From the NCBI RefSeq assembly GCF_042688385.1, contig NZ_JBHUPY010000013.1, positions 248,001 to 312,000 of the forward strand: a stretch of DNA of 64,000 bases, written 5' to 3'. The notes below the pieces were generated by a model, which saw only the letters and a program-made list of their open reading frames with translations, had not been told where the DNA came from and did no database searches. The position numbers and the translations under genes are program-made. How positions within the stretch are numbered: position 1 is the stretch's first letter; each line of letters begins with the position of its first letter. This document shows positions 17,346 to 26,140 of this stretch, piece after piece. The DNA is from Herpetosiphon sp042688385. GTDB lineage: Bacteria; Chloroflexota; Chloroflexia; Chloroflexales; Herpetosiphonaceae.

Positions 17346-18866
17346 TTAGAAGAAGCCCATTGGATTCGGATCGTAGCTGACCAACAAGTTTTTGACTTGT
17401 TGATAGTGATTGAGCATCATCTTATGATTTTCGCGGCCAATCCCCGATTGTTTGTAACCACCAAATGCAGCATGGGCAGGGTACAAGTGGTAGCAGTTAG
17501 TCCAGACGCGGCCAGCTTGAATCGCTCTACCCATGCGGTAGGCGGTGTTCATATCGCGTGTCCACAAACCAGCGCCCAAGCCATACAACGTATCGTTGGC
17601 AATGCTCAGCGCATCGTCAAAATCATCGAACGATGTTACTGAAACCACAGGCCCGAAAATTTCTTCTTGGAAGATGCGCATGCGGTTGTTGCCAGCAAAA
17701 ATCGTTGGCTGAATGTAATAGCCTTCGGCAAGATCGCCGCTCATTTCAGCTTTGGCTCCGCCAACCAAGGCCTTAGCCCCTTCGTCGCGGCCAATCGCCA
17801 AGTAGGATAAGATTTTTTCGTATTGATCGTTTGAGGCTTGTGCGCCAACCATTGTAGCTGGATCAAGCGGGTTGCCCTGAACGCAGCGTTTGGTGCGCTC
17901 AACGGCTCGTTCTAAAAACTCACCATAAATTGATTTTTGAATTAATGCCCGTGATGGACAGGTACAAACTTCGCCTTGATTGAGCGCAAACATCGTAAAG
18001 CCTTCGAGTGCTTTATCAACAAAGGCATCTTGTTTGCTCAAGACATCCTCGAAGAAGATGTTGGGCGATTTGCCGCCAAGCTCAAGGGTTACAGGAATAA
18101 TATTTTCTGAGGCATATTGCATAATCAAGCGGCCTGTGGTGGTTTCGCCGGTAAAAGCAATTTTGGCAATTCGATTGCTGCTTGCCAAGGGCTTGCCAGC
18201 TTCGATGCCAAAGCCATTGACTACGTTTACCACGCCTGGTGGCAGCAAATCGCCGATCAATTCCATTAATACGAGAATTGTCGTGGGCGTTTGCTCTGCT
18301 GGTTTGATCACAACACAATTGCCAGCAGCCAGCGCTGGGGCCAATTTCCAAGTTGCCATCAAAATTGGGAAATTCCAAGGGATAATTTGGCCAACCACGC
18401 CCAATGGCTCGTAAAAATGGTAGGCAATCGTATTTTCATCGACGGTGGCAGCGGTGCCTTCTTGGGCTCGAATTGCCCCAGCGAAGTAGCGGAAGTGATC
18501 AATCGCCAGTGGCATGTCGGCGGCGAGCGTTTCGCGCACTGGCTTGCCATTTTCCCATGTTTCAGCGACTGCCAACAGCTCAAGATTGGCTTCCATGCGG
18601 TCGGCAATCTTATTCAGAATGTTGGCTCGTTCTGCTGGTGAGGTTTTACCCCAAGCAGCTTTGGCAGCGTGAGCCGCATCGAGCGCTTTTTCGATGTCTT
18701 CGGCGGTAGAACGTGGAACTTCACAGAACGGCTTGCCATTGACTGGGGTGATGTTTTCGAAATACATGCCCTTGACTGGTTCGACAAACTCGCCATTGAT
18801 GTAGTTGCCATAACGCGACTTAAAACTGACCTTACTGCCCGGCTGATTGGGATTGGTGTAGACCAC
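17346..18866 (-). CDS. NAD-dependent aldehyde dehydrogenase (ExaC/AldB-like)
   Basis: Oxidises aldehydes, typically acetaldehyde, to acids. Family motifs: VGQIIPWNFPILMATWKLAP, LELGGKSPNIFFED (Glu262) and the catalytic Cys301 in NQGEVCTCPSR, followed by EEIFGPVV. An upstream ATG at 18884 exists, but GGAGG sits 5 nt before the GTG at 18866. Starting there gives 506 residues, the size of ExaC-type enzymes. The product acetate could feed the acetyl-CoA synthetase encoded at 27.8 kb (inference). Followed by DUF779. Confidence 0.93.
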   Translation of the reverse strand: MVYTNPNQPGSKVSFKSRYGNYINGEFVEPVKGMYFENITPVNGKPFCEVPRSTAEDIEKALDAAHAAKAAWGKTSPAERANILNKIADRMEANLELLAVAETWENGKPVRETLAADMPLAIDHFRYFAGAIRAQEGTAATVDENTIAYHFYEPLGVVGQIIPWNFPILMATWKLAPALAAGNCVVIKPAEQTPTTILVLMELIGDLLPPGVVNVVNGFGIEAGKPLASSNRIAKIAFTGETTTGRLIMQYASENIIPVTLELGGKSPNIFFEDVLSKQDAFVDKALEGFTMFALNQGEVCTCPSRALIQKSIYGEFLERAVERTKRCVQGNPLDPATMVGAQASNDQYEKILSYLAIGRDEGAKALVGGAKAEMSGDLAEGYYIQPTIFAGNNRMRIFQEEIFGPVVSVTSFDDFDDALSIANDTLYGLGAGLWTRDMNTAYRMGRAIQAGRVWTNCYHLYPAHAAFGGYKQSGIGRENHKMMLNHYQQVKNLLVSYDPNPMGFF

Positions 18867-19031
18867 AGTGTCCTCCAATAGCATGTTTCAAGCTTGGGCC
18901 AACATGGGTGGGGGATGTTCCAAAACCAGAGGTGAAGCGTTTCCAAACGTCGTGTTCCTATCATATCACAAAAGTCAAAAGGCAAAAGTCAGAAGGCAAA
19001 AAGAGAATAGGGCTACTGGCTGGAGGCTATG

Positions 19032-19200
19032 TGTAATGGTTTATTGCGTTAACGACGGTTTGCCCCCTCACCTCCTAGCCCCCTCTTCCGAACGCGGGCG
19101 AGGGGAACCACGAAAACAGTGCTCCCCCTCGCCCGCGTTCAGTGGGAGAGGGGCTGGGGGTGAGGGCATGAATCTCGTTGCCAACCTAATGAACCAGTAT
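19032..19200. mobile_element. MITE-like element with terminal inverted repeats and CCCTCACC core
   Basis: About 169 bp. The left end TGTAATGGTTTATTGCGTTA matches the complement of the right end (CAACCTAATGAACCAGTA). The core starts CCCTCACCTCC and ends GGGGGTGAGGG, with inner complementary GCGGGCGAGGGG / CCCCTCGCCCGC. No coding capacity; frames across it give only repeat-derived peptides. Related copies are at 27.5 and 59.8 kb. Confidence 0.6.
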
Positions 19201-19408
19201 AGTTATGGGCTATCGGGCAATTTGTGGCGAAAAAGCGGCTCATTTTTAATGCAGAGGCGCAGAGCATGTATGGCTATGGGGTATGAGGCTTTGGGCTTTG
19301 GGCTATTGGAACATAATCACAATAATCTGTGTAATCTGTGGCAAAAAAACGTGCCTCGTGCTCTTCGCGGTTTCCAAACTTACTATGCTCTATGTTCTAT
19401 GCTCTTGC
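19201..19408. repeat. Word-like repeats between the MITE and the response regulator gene
   Basis: Contains GGCTATCGGG, AATGCAGAGGCGCAGAG, CTCTTCGCGG and ATGCTCTATGTTCTATGCTC. The run extends about 12 nt into the 3' end of the response regulator gene. The word stretch 18965-19020 upstream of the MITE is of the same kind (AAAGGCAAAAGTCAGAAGGC). No gene in 18885-19396. Confidence 0.65.
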
Positions 19409-20239
19409 TTCAGCCAAAATACGGTAGAGCTGGCTAATCGCTTCTTTGCGGCGGCGATAATATTCGCTTTTCGAGAGGTGTAGGTGCTCTGCTTGGGCTT
19501 GCGGAGCCTGTAAATGCACAAATTCGCCCTCTAAAATCGTCAAGGTTTCCAGCACATTCAATTGCATCGCCTCGCGAATAACGCTGGCAATTTTGGCTTG
19601 GGTTTGCAGCCCGCGTTGATAATCACTAGCGATATGCGGAAACAAATAGTTGGCCAAATGGCTTGCTCCAAGCCCGACCAACCCTTGCCGATGCAGTTGC
19701 AGCAGCGCCTTGGTCAGATCTTCTTCGTTCAAGGCTGGGCTTGGAGTTGGTGCAAGCAGCCGCAGCCGCAAAATATTCAGCAAGGCTTGGCTGCCAATTG
19801 GCGCTTGTTGGCTGCTTGCTGCCAGCGCTTGCTCGATTCGTTGCGCTAAATCTGGCGTGGCTGGCTTTTCAAGCACTGCATCACAGCCAAAGGCAATTGC
19901 CGTTTGATGAACTTCACTAGCACTCAACGCAGTCAAGGCCACAATTGCTAGTTGCGGCAAACTGCCATTGGCGATCTGAATTTGCAATTGCAAGGCTAAA
20001 TTTGCCCCCGCCAACGACGATGCAACCACCTGCTGAAGCGCTGGATCATTGGGTAAATTCAGGTCGAGCAGCAACAGAATTTGGCTTGGCTGATAGATGG
20101 TCAAGACGTGCTGTAATTGCTCGGTCGCTTGTTTGCTCGAACGCGCCATGCTGGTTTGATAGCCAGCTGCTTGTAAATAGCGCGCCGCCAGCTGGCGATC
20201 GACCGCTAAATCATCAACAATAATGCAATACTTGCTCAT
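19397..20239 (-). CDS. Response regulator with C-terminal output domain
   Basis: 280 residues. N-terminal receiver with acidic pair D9/D10, phospho-acceptor D59 in LLLDLNLP, a Thr/Ala switch (VALTALSASE) and the lysine in LEKPATP. The C-terminal region (about 165-280) is helical and ends in HLSKSEYYRRRKEAISQLYR, which looks like a helix-turn-helix related to sigma region 4; DNA binding is inferred. Its start overlaps the kinase stop by 4 nt (ATGA), so it is the cognate partner. Confidence 0.85.
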   Translation of the reverse strand: MSKYCIIVDDLAVDRQLAARYLQAAGYQTSMARSSKQATEQLQHVLTIYQPSQILLLLDLNLPNDPALQQVVASSLAGANLALQLQIQIANGSLPQLAIVALTALSASEVHQTAIAFGCDAVLEKPATPDLAQRIEQALAASSQQAPIGSQALLNILRLRLLAPTPSPALNEEDLTKALLQLHRQGLVGLGASHLANYLFPHIASDYQRGLQTQAKIASVIREAMQLNVLETLTILEGEFVHLQAPQAQAEHLHLSKSEYYRRRKEAISQLYRILAEARA

Positions 20240-21498
20240 TCAATATCCTGTGGAAAACGCATATGCAGCGTGCAGCCGATTGCTGAATCGAGCACATGTA
20301 AGGTTGCTGCTGCTTGCGTGAGCATTTGCTGCACTTGCTTCAAGCCCAAGCCTTGGCTGATTGGGCTGAAATCGCCACGATTAAGCGCTGTGCGTAAATC
20401 TGGATGCATTCCCGCGCCATCATCGCTGATTTCGATCACCAAATGGTCGTTGTGCTGAAAACTGCGAATAACGACCTGCTGTTGGCAACGGCTCAAACTA
20501 TTATCAAGCAAATTAAACAACGCCCGCTCAAATTGCTCACCATCGGCCACAATCTGGCTGCCAGCGGCGATTTCAATGCTTACATTGGCGATAGGTTCGG
20601 TGTAGTAGGCTGCCAAACCGTTGATTGCTGGTTGGAGTTGATTCAAACATTGCTGAAGGTCGATCCTTGTAAGGTTGGCGCGTTGGGTTGCCAATTGTTG
20701 GCGTGCTTGATCAAGCAAATTGTTAAGTTGGCGCTCGACCCGTTGGGTTGCAGCCAAGGCTGGCTGGATTGTTGGGCTGGTGGTTGGTTGCTCAAAGGCC
20801 AAATGGTGGAGCAAGCCTTGGACGCTTTTGAGGGGCTGGCGCAAATCGTGTTTGAGCAAACTAAGCTGTTGCACATGCTGCTGCAAATCGTGAAGTTGTT
20901 GCTGCATGCTGGTTCGTTGTTCTACCAACTGAGTCGTTTGGAAATGTTGCTGGCTGGCATAGCGCAAGGTTTGGCGCGAAACAAGACCAATTGCGCTGCA
21001 CATCAACATAATGCTCAGCACCACAATTATCACCAATACCCATTCGTTGAAGATAATTAAGTGGCCTGCTGCCAGATAATTCAGGCCGATCAAGCCACTG
21101 CTATAGCCCAAAACCTGCCAAAATGGCATGACTACTGCAAAACCACAGACTGCAAATAATTCAAAAATCAGCACATTCGGCGACCGCATAGCATACGCTA
21201 AACTTGCATTATGGATAATTGCAATCAGCATGCTTGCATGCCACGCCCAATTAATCTGTTTACGCTGTAGCAACCACCAAACCAGCACCGGATTGAGCAG
21301 ACTGCGAGCGAGGTGTAAGCCAAAAACCGCCATTGATTGCTGCTGATTGATTACAGCCAAGCCAAGCACAAGGGTAAATGGCAACGCAAGCCCACACGCC
21401 AGCAGCGTGATGAGCACTATTAGCCGCCGCTTATGATGCGCAAGCAATTGCTGATAGTGCTGCTGAATCTGTGGCTCGTCAAGGCTTGGCTGAATCAT
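20236..21498 (-). CDS. Membrane sensor histidine kinase
   Basis: About 420 residues. Five or six hydrophobic segments in the first 170 residues form an integral membrane sensor, followed by a coiled linker rich in Gln. The H-box LLKHDLRQPLKSVQG carries the phospho-histidine, then N-box NLLDNSLSRC and G-box EISDDGAGMHPD. ATG 21498 is preferred to TTG 21504. The gene overlaps both its downstream response regulator and the upstream 105-residue membrane protein. Signal unknown. Confidence 0.88.
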   Translation of the reverse strand: MIQPSLDEPQIQQHYQQLLAHHKRRLIVLITLLACGLALPFTLVLGLAVINQQQSMAVFGLHLARSLLNPVLVWWLLQRKQINWAWHASMLIAIIHNASLAYAMRSPNVLIFELFAVCGFAVVMPFWQVLGYSSGLIGLNYLAAGHLIIFNEWVLVIIVVLSIMLMCSAIGLVSRQTLRYASQQHFQTTQLVEQRTSMQQQLHDLQQHVQQLSLLKHDLRQPLKSVQGLLHHLAFEQPTTSPTIQPALAATQRVERQLNNLLDQARQQLATQRANLTRIDLQQCLNQLQPAINGLAAYYTEPIANVSIEIAAGSQIVADGEQFERALFNLLDNSLSRCQQQVVIRSFQHNDHLVIEISDDGAGMHPDLRTALNRGDFSPISQGLGLKQVQQMLTQAAATLHVLDSAIGCTLHMRFPQDIE

Positions 21499-21796
21499 AA
21501 CCAATTCGCGATTTAAGCAAGCTTACCATTGCATGATAATCGTAATCAAACAGCCAACCAAAACAGCAAAACAGCATAAAGCTATTGAGCAAGCTGCTTA
21601 TGATTAATGCTCCTGGCTCAAATGGCAGCAAATAAGCCACAATGCTATGCAAAAAATCAATACAACCTACGATTAATAGCCCAATCAGCCCAAATACGAG
21701 CAGCTTGAGCAAGCCTTGTGGACGAAGATTATATATCAAGATCCACGCAGTTAATAGCGCAACCACCGCATGAATTGGCCATTGATGACTCAGCAT
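21479..21796 (-). CDS. Small polytopic membrane protein upstream of the kinase
   Basis: 105 residues with three predicted membrane helices (WILIYN, LLIVGCIDFLHSIVAYLL, SFMLFCCFGWLF). It overlaps the kinase start by about 20 nt and begins 4 nt after the 40-residue gene, so the four genes should be co-translated. No family recognised. It may be an accessory sensor for the kinase (inference). Confidence 0.65.
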   Translation of the reverse strand: MLSHQWPIHAVVALLTAWILIYNLRPQGLLKLLVFGLIGLLIVGCIDFLHSIVAYLLPFEPGALIISSLLNSFMLFCCFGWLFDYDYHAMVSLLKSRIGYDSAKP

Positions 21797-21800
21797 TGGC

Positions 21801-21923
21801 TTACCAACGTTCGATCATTAATTGCAGCACCAAACAGCTAAATAGCCCTAGCCCGCAACCTAAGCCAATGATGATTATGGGCCAAAAAAGCCGCTTAGCC
21901 TCAGGATCAAACTTCAACACCAT
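21801..21923 (-). CDS. 40-residue single-pass membrane protein, first gene of a two-component operon
   Basis: Starts MVLKFDPEAKRLFWP, then a glycine-rich helix (IIIIGLGCGLGLFSCLVL) and ends MIERW. GAGGAG lies just before the ATG (spacing 3-4 nt) and the stop is 4 nt before the next ATG. Charged N-terminus, one transmembrane helix and tight spacing make a real microprotein plausible. No homologue recognised. Confidence 0.55.
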   Translation of the reverse strand: MVLKFDPEAKRLFWPIIIIGLGCGLGLFSCLVLQLMIERW

Positions 21924-22017
21924 TCACTCCTCGACTAGCTCCTCAGCACTTTGCTCAACCCTAGTTTACTCAAATTTGGTTGAATTTGGTTGTGCTTTTT
22001 CCCAAGTTTTTCCCAAG

Positions 22018-24108
22018 CTAAATTGCTAAGATGCTGGCTGGGCTAGGCACGAGATCGCGGCTAACTACCCGCTCGTTAGCGCGGTCGGGGGCTAAAATAT
22101 CGATCGGTTCTTGCGGTTCGAGCTTATTTTCAGGCCCAGTCGTAAACCACGGCGTGATCCGCAAGCGCCAGCCATTCAGGGTTTCATCAACATTAAAGGT
22201 TAGCAAGCTTTGCAAAAGTGGCGCGCGATCGTGGTTCAGCGCATTGGTGTAGCCAAGATTGAGGATGTTTGGCTCTTGGCCAACTAACCAGCGCCGCAAG
22301 CCCCAAACTTGATTTTCGACCTCGATTTTGCCGTTGAATTTGGCCCGCAATTGTTGGGCGGTGGGAAAAACTTCGCGCAACATCACTTGATCCACAATTT
22401 CTTGATCATCGTCGCGATAGACAAAGCGCGATTCCAAGGGTGTCATGCCGCTGGGCGTGTGCCAATGTAAATCGACTGGCTTGCTGAGGTACGCGCCACC
22501 ACCGCCATTAACAAAGTGGTGGGCAATATGTTGGGTTCCGCGCAAGGTGATATAGCGCGATTCATAATGTTGGTAGGCGTGGGTATCGCCGCCAATAACC
22601 ACGTGGGTTTCATAGCGCCGCAACAACTCATACAACTGCCGCATGCCAGGGTGATCGGCAAAGGCTCCATTGACATACAATGGCTCGCTGAGCACAACCG
22701 CGATAATTTTTTGCTGGTTGAAGGCTGCCAGCAAGCAACTTTCTAACCATTCCAATTGAATCTCATCGACATTGCCAATGCAGCCTGTATCGACCGCCAA
22801 CAACACAAATGGCACGGGATCGAAGCTTAATTCAAAAAATGGCAAGCGTTGCTGGGTTTGGGGTTCGTTAAGGTCGCCACCAAGCCTAGTTAGCCCGTAG
22901 CGCTCGCGCAAACTTCGCACTTCGTTCCAGCGCAATTGGCCCCACGGATAGCCATAGCGCGCCCAAGGCCCAGTTTTGAGCGCTTTGGCCCATTGTTGCA
23001 GCTGCGGGTCGCGGCTATCGACGTGGGCGGCAGCATAACCAAAATTCAGCATCAAGCCTTTTAAATCGTTGTACCAATCGTGATTCCCCGCCAAGCCGTA
23101 GATTAAGGGTGGCGTTTCGCTTTGGCTGGCATAAGGCCGATAGAGCGTGCGCTCATAATCCATCAACTCGCCCGCTGGGTACACAATATCCGAGCTGAGA
23201 ATTGTAAAGGTTGGGTAGGCAGGATTGGCTGGGCCTTGTTGGGCGAGGCGGCTATCTTCGCTGACAATTGGTGGGGCAATCTGCGATTCGTCGCCCTCGC
23301 CCGGGTCGCCAATCACGGCGAAGGTAAAGCCACGTTGCGGGTTTTGCACAGGCTTGATTCGTGCAGCTTTGGCCACATCACGCGCTGCTTTGCTGCCCAC
23401 AATATGCTCGATATAGGCCATGCGCACGGTATCAGCCAAATCGCTTTCGGCCCATGGTGGCACGCCCCAACGCGGCATTAACGTATATTTCAAATGCGGC
23501 AACAAGGTGCGCCAGTTGGGTGGGTCAATCCACGAGAAGCTGCCACTTTTGAGCAACCGCCGCACCACATAGAAGCCCAAATAATAAATTGTTAGCAAAA
23601 CAGACAAGGTTGCCAGCAATTCAACCCAATTTTTAATCGCGTCGATAAAGCGCGTTTCGCTATCCAAGATGCGGGCTGGCACCAACAACAGCTCTAAAAT
23701 AATCGCAATGCCGCTGACTGTAAGCAGCACCATACATAAAAATTGCACCACCAGCAAGACCCCGCCGATGTAGCTTGATGGTGAGCGATCGCCAGCCCGC
23801 AAGCGGCGACGTAGCTCGCGGTAGAGCGTCAGCAAGCCCATAATTGCCAAGGAGCTAGCAATAACCGTTCGTAGTTGCGGAAAGGGCAGCAAGGCCAAGG
23901 TGAGCATTGTTGTGCTGACTGCAAAGACTTTAATCAGCAACAACGCCGCTCCAGCAAACTCCATCATCATAATTCTGCGATGGGCCCAGTGCGAGGTTTC
24001 GATCCAAATTAAACTAAGGACTAAGATTGTTGTGATGATCAAATAGGTGCGGGCCGAGCTGGGCATGCCCAACGCCACCAGATAATCAGCAATTGTTCCA
24101 AGTAGCAT
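22018..24108 (-). CDS. Membrane-anchored calcineurin-like metallophosphoesterase
   Basis: 696 residues. About five transmembrane helices occupy residues 20-185, followed by a phosphoesterase domain with metal motifs GDPGEGD (267-273), SSDIVYP (305-311), GNHDWY (341-346) and GGDTHAYQHYE (506-516). The pattern resembles purple acid phosphatase-like metallophosphatases rather than the GDxxD/GHxH type. An HVxNGGGGAYL stretch follows the last motif. Domain side, substrate and role are unknown. It is the last gene before the two-component operon, with 94 nt between them. Confidence 0.8.
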   Translation of the reverse strand: MLLGTIADYLVALGMPSSARTYLIITTILVLSLIWIETSHWAHRRIMMMEFAGAALLLIKVFAVSTTMLTLALLPFPQLRTVIASSLAIMGLLTLYRELRRRLRAGDRSPSSYIGGVLLVVQFLCMVLLTVSGIAIILELLLVPARILDSETRFIDAIKNWVELLATLSVLLTIYYLGFYVVRRLLKSGSFSWIDPPNWRTLLPHLKYTLMPRWGVPPWAESDLADTVRMAYIEHIVGSKAARDVAKAARIKPVQNPQRGFTFAVIGDPGEGDESQIAPPIVSEDSRLAQQGPANPAYPTFTILSSDIVYPAGELMDYERTLYRPYASQSETPPLIYGLAGNHDWYNDLKGLMLNFGYAAAHVDSRDPQLQQWAKALKTGPWARYGYPWGQLRWNEVRSLRERYGLTRLGGDLNEPQTQQRLPFFELSFDPVPFVLLAVDTGCIGNVDEIQLEWLESCLLAAFNQQKIIAVVLSEPLYVNGAFADHPGMRQLYELLRRYETHVVIGGDTHAYQHYESRYITLRGTQHIAHHFVNGGGGAYLSKPVDLHWHTPSGMTPLESRFVYRDDDQEIVDQVMLREVFPTAQQLRAKFNGKIEVENQVWGLRRWLVGQEPNILNLGYTNALNHDRAPLLQSLLTFNVDETLNGWRLRITPWFTTGPENKLEPQEPIDILAPDRANERVVSRDLVPSPASILAI

Positions 24109-24158
24109 AATTCACCTCATCACAACATCTTTGGGGAACGATTTGATTGATTCAAGTA

Positions 24159-24190
24159 TCCCTGCTTGGGCTGATTTTTCCAAGCAGGGA
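24159..24190 (-). terminator. Probable terminator after the RuvC-like operon
   Basis: Perfect 11-bp stem TCCCTGCTTGG / CCAAGCAGGGA with a 10-nt loop, 22 nt beyond the minus-strand stop at 24213. The T-run is weak on the minus strand. Confidence 0.55.
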
Positions 24191-24212
24191 TGATTGCAAT
24201 TGACTAACAAAC

Positions 24213-24506
24213 TTAGCGTGATTTTTCTTTGGCGAGGCGTTCGTTGCCACGTTTGAAGTTGCCAGTAATTTTGGCCATCACCAGCTGGGCGGCCTCGCCT
24301 TCAAGGTTGGCGATGTTGGCGAGAAAACGCTGGGCTTTGGGTCCGCTCAAAATCATCACTTGTTTGCCATACCAGCTAATAAAAACTTTGCCCGCTTTGC
24401 TGACAGAATAATCGAAGGCTTCGGCTTCGACGGCGTTAAGTTTGCGTGGGGATGGTTCTTCGTTCGCTTCCAAATCAAATGCTTCTGGCTCGATTGGTTC
24501 GCTCAA
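24213..24506 (-). CDS. Small conserved-looking protein next to a RuvC-like nuclease
   Basis: 97 residues. An acidic N-terminus (EPIEPEAFDLEANEEPSP) leads to a compact domain with DYSVSKAGKVFISWYGKQV and ILSGPKAQRFLANI, and a basic tail ERLAKEKSR. It follows the nuclease-like gene by 24 nt. Function unknown; the basic domain and location allow a nucleic-acid or partner-binding role (inference). Confidence 0.7.
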   Translation of the reverse strand: MSEPIEPEAFDLEANEEPSPRKLNAVEAEAFDYSVSKAGKVFISWYGKQVMILSGPKAQRFLANIANLEGEAAQLVMAKITGNFKRGNERLAKEKSR

Positions 24507-24530
24507 GGTTGGCGACTCCTTCGCAAAAAA

Positions 24531-24998
24531 TTAGCGTCGGCGCACTTCGGGCGGAATTGCCGCAAGCCAACCAAGCTGAACTACTGCCCATAAACCTAAC
24601 AGAATAGCTTCGGCTGCATCGTGGCGCAATGAGGTGGGGCGTGGTGCATCCGACCATTCGATAACGCGGCGGGCTAGTTCATCGGCAACGGCTTTGGCTT
24701 GCTCTCCAGTGCGTTGCTCACGAGCATATAACAAGGTGGCGCGCCAGACCTCAGCACTTGTACGGATCAACTCTAGGTCACGGCGGGTAGCTTCGCGCTC
24801 CCAAACATCAGCAATTTGGCCGCCGCCTTCAAGCACCAACACGCTTAAATCGCTAATTTCGGCCAATTGGCCACTGCTGCCTTTGCGCAAACGTGCCAAC
24901 GAACCATAGTTATGCGAACGATACCACACCAGTTTGCCTTCGCGGTTGTAGCATGCAAATCCGGTGCGAATGCCTAAATCAACCGCGAGTAAACTCAT
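24531..24998 (-). CDS. RuvC/RNase H-fold putative nuclease
   Basis: 155 residues with the acidic motif layout of RuvC-like resolvases: D7 in LLAVDLGIRTGFA, E57 in LVLEGGG, and H126-D127 with E130 in RHDAAEAILLGLW. Spacing and length fit a minimal single-domain RNase H-fold enzyme. Its start overlaps the TPR gene stop by 1 nt (TAATG). It could act on branched DNA or structured RNA; without comparison this stays open. Confidence 0.7.
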   Translation of the reverse strand: MSLLAVDLGIRTGFACYNREGKLVWYRSHNYGSLARLRKGSSGQLAEISDLSVLVLEGGGQIADVWEREATRRDLELIRTSAEVWRATLLYAREQRTGEQAKAVADELARRVIEWSDAPRPTSLRHDAAEAILLGLWAVVQLGWLAAIPPEVRRR

Positions 24999-26005
24999 TA
25001 GCGTTCTCCAAAACTATCGCCGCGCTGCGGGTTGCTCAGCTCTTGGTTGTAGGCATCAAGCCCACCAATCGCCCGTTGCAAATGGCCATCGGCCTCTTGC
25101 AAGCGCAAGGCAGCGCGGTTAGCAATTGCCACGTTATAGTTGGTATAGTATTCCAAAATATCATCAAACGCAGCTTGTTCTAATTGCAGGCCTTGTTTGT
25201 ATTCGTCGTGAATTTCGGCCAAAATAGCGGGCGCTTTGATGCGCTCCAAATCGGTGTAGGCTTGGCGCACAACATCGCGATAGCGTTTGGCGGCCTCAAT
25301 TTGCTCGGTTGCCACAGTCGATCGATCGCTGGTTTCGCGATAGCTGGTCGCTGCTTGATCGAGGTGCTGGCGAATTTCGCCAACTTGGCTCAAATAACGC
25401 AACAGCTCTGCTTGATTAATTTCCGAGGCCGCAACCACCGCCTGTGCATCAGGCTGATTGGGGTTGGCTAGTGCGAGAATTGGCGTAACTTCTGGCAAGG
25501 GCTGAGCTTTAGCCATTGCCAGCATCACCCCAGTAAAGCTAATTGCCAAAATTAAGGCAACCAAGGACGCTACCCGGACGACTTTGCCGCTGCGTTCAGA
25601 ATCGCGCCATTCTTGCCACCAAGCTTTTTCAACCGCCGGAGCCGCTTCTGCCGCTCGCTCCTCGACGGTGGGAATGCTAATTTGCTGCAAGGCGCTTGGT
25701 GGCTTGGGTGTGGTAATGCTGGCAGCTTTGGTTTGCTGTTGTTGCTGAATCCAGGCTAAGCCTTTGCGGGCTTGTTGATTGTCGGGGTTGATTTTGAGCG
25801 CCGATTGCAAACAAAATTCTACATCACGCTGCTCGTCGAGCACCCCGCTCAGCCAAAGCCATGCCTGCTCATGACGTGGGTCAAGCTGAACTGCCTTGGT
25901 CAACAAACCAGCAGCAATCCGGCGTTGACCGCCGCGCGCCGCCGCCAAACCACGCTCATACAAGCGCTGCGCCTCAACACTGTAGGTTGTAATGCCTTGT
26001 TCCAT
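24998..26005 (-). CDS. TPR-containing membrane protein
   Basis: 335 residues. N-terminal tetratricopeptide-like repeats (RLYERGLAAARGGQRRIAAG, AVQLDPRHEQAWLWLSGVL, ALKINPDNQQARKGLAWI), one transmembrane helix at about 146-168 (SLVALILAISFTGVMLAM) and a helical extracytoplasmic domain. It is the first gene of a three-gene unit. A repeat-rich gap lies upstream. Confidence 0.75.
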   Translation of the reverse strand: MEQGITTYSVEAQRLYERGLAAARGGQRRIAAGLLTKAVQLDPRHEQAWLWLSGVLDEQRDVEFCLQSALKINPDNQQARKGLAWIQQQQQTKAASITTPKPPSALQQISIPTVEERAAEAAPAVEKAWWQEWRDSERSGKVVRVASLVALILAISFTGVMLAMAKAQPLPEVTPILALANPNQPDAQAVVAASEINQAELLRYLSQVGEIRQHLDQAATSYRETSDRSTVATEQIEAAKRYRDVVRQAYTDLERIKAPAILAEIHDEYKQGLQLEQAAFDDILEYYTNYNVAIANRAALRLQEADGHLQRAIGGLDAYNQELSNPQRGDSFGER

Positions 26006-26016
26006 AATCCTCTGTA

Positions 26017-26135
26017 GGGATGAAGGATGAAGTATGAGGGATGAACTTTATCCTTCAAGATTAATAGATTGAGAAATGATGCAGAAGTAATAAGCTTAAC
26101 CGAATGTTTCATCCTTCATAGCTCATCCTTCATCC
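26017..26135. repeat. Inverted pair of ATGAAGGATGA repeats
   Basis: The left arm (26017-26044, GGATGAAGGATGAAGTATGA...) and right arm (26108-26135) are complementary over about 25 of 28 positions and enclose 63 bp. This is a palindromic arrangement of the word repeat seen in direct orientation at 16.56 and 59.75 kb. No gene. Confidence 0.65.
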
Positions 26136-26140
26136 TTTGC

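Noticed and set aside
19032..19200. CRISPR-like repeat array
   Set aside because: Repeats here are inverted, unevenly spaced and unaccompanied by cas genes or regular spacers.
18868..19437. A 189-codon plus-strand frame
   Set aside because: It runs through the MITE core and word repeats; the peptide (for example LLAPSSERGRGE) is the usual translation of such repeats. No ribosome site or domain.
20404..21060. A 218-codon plus-strand frame
   Set aside because: Antisense to the histidine kinase; no recognisable protein features.
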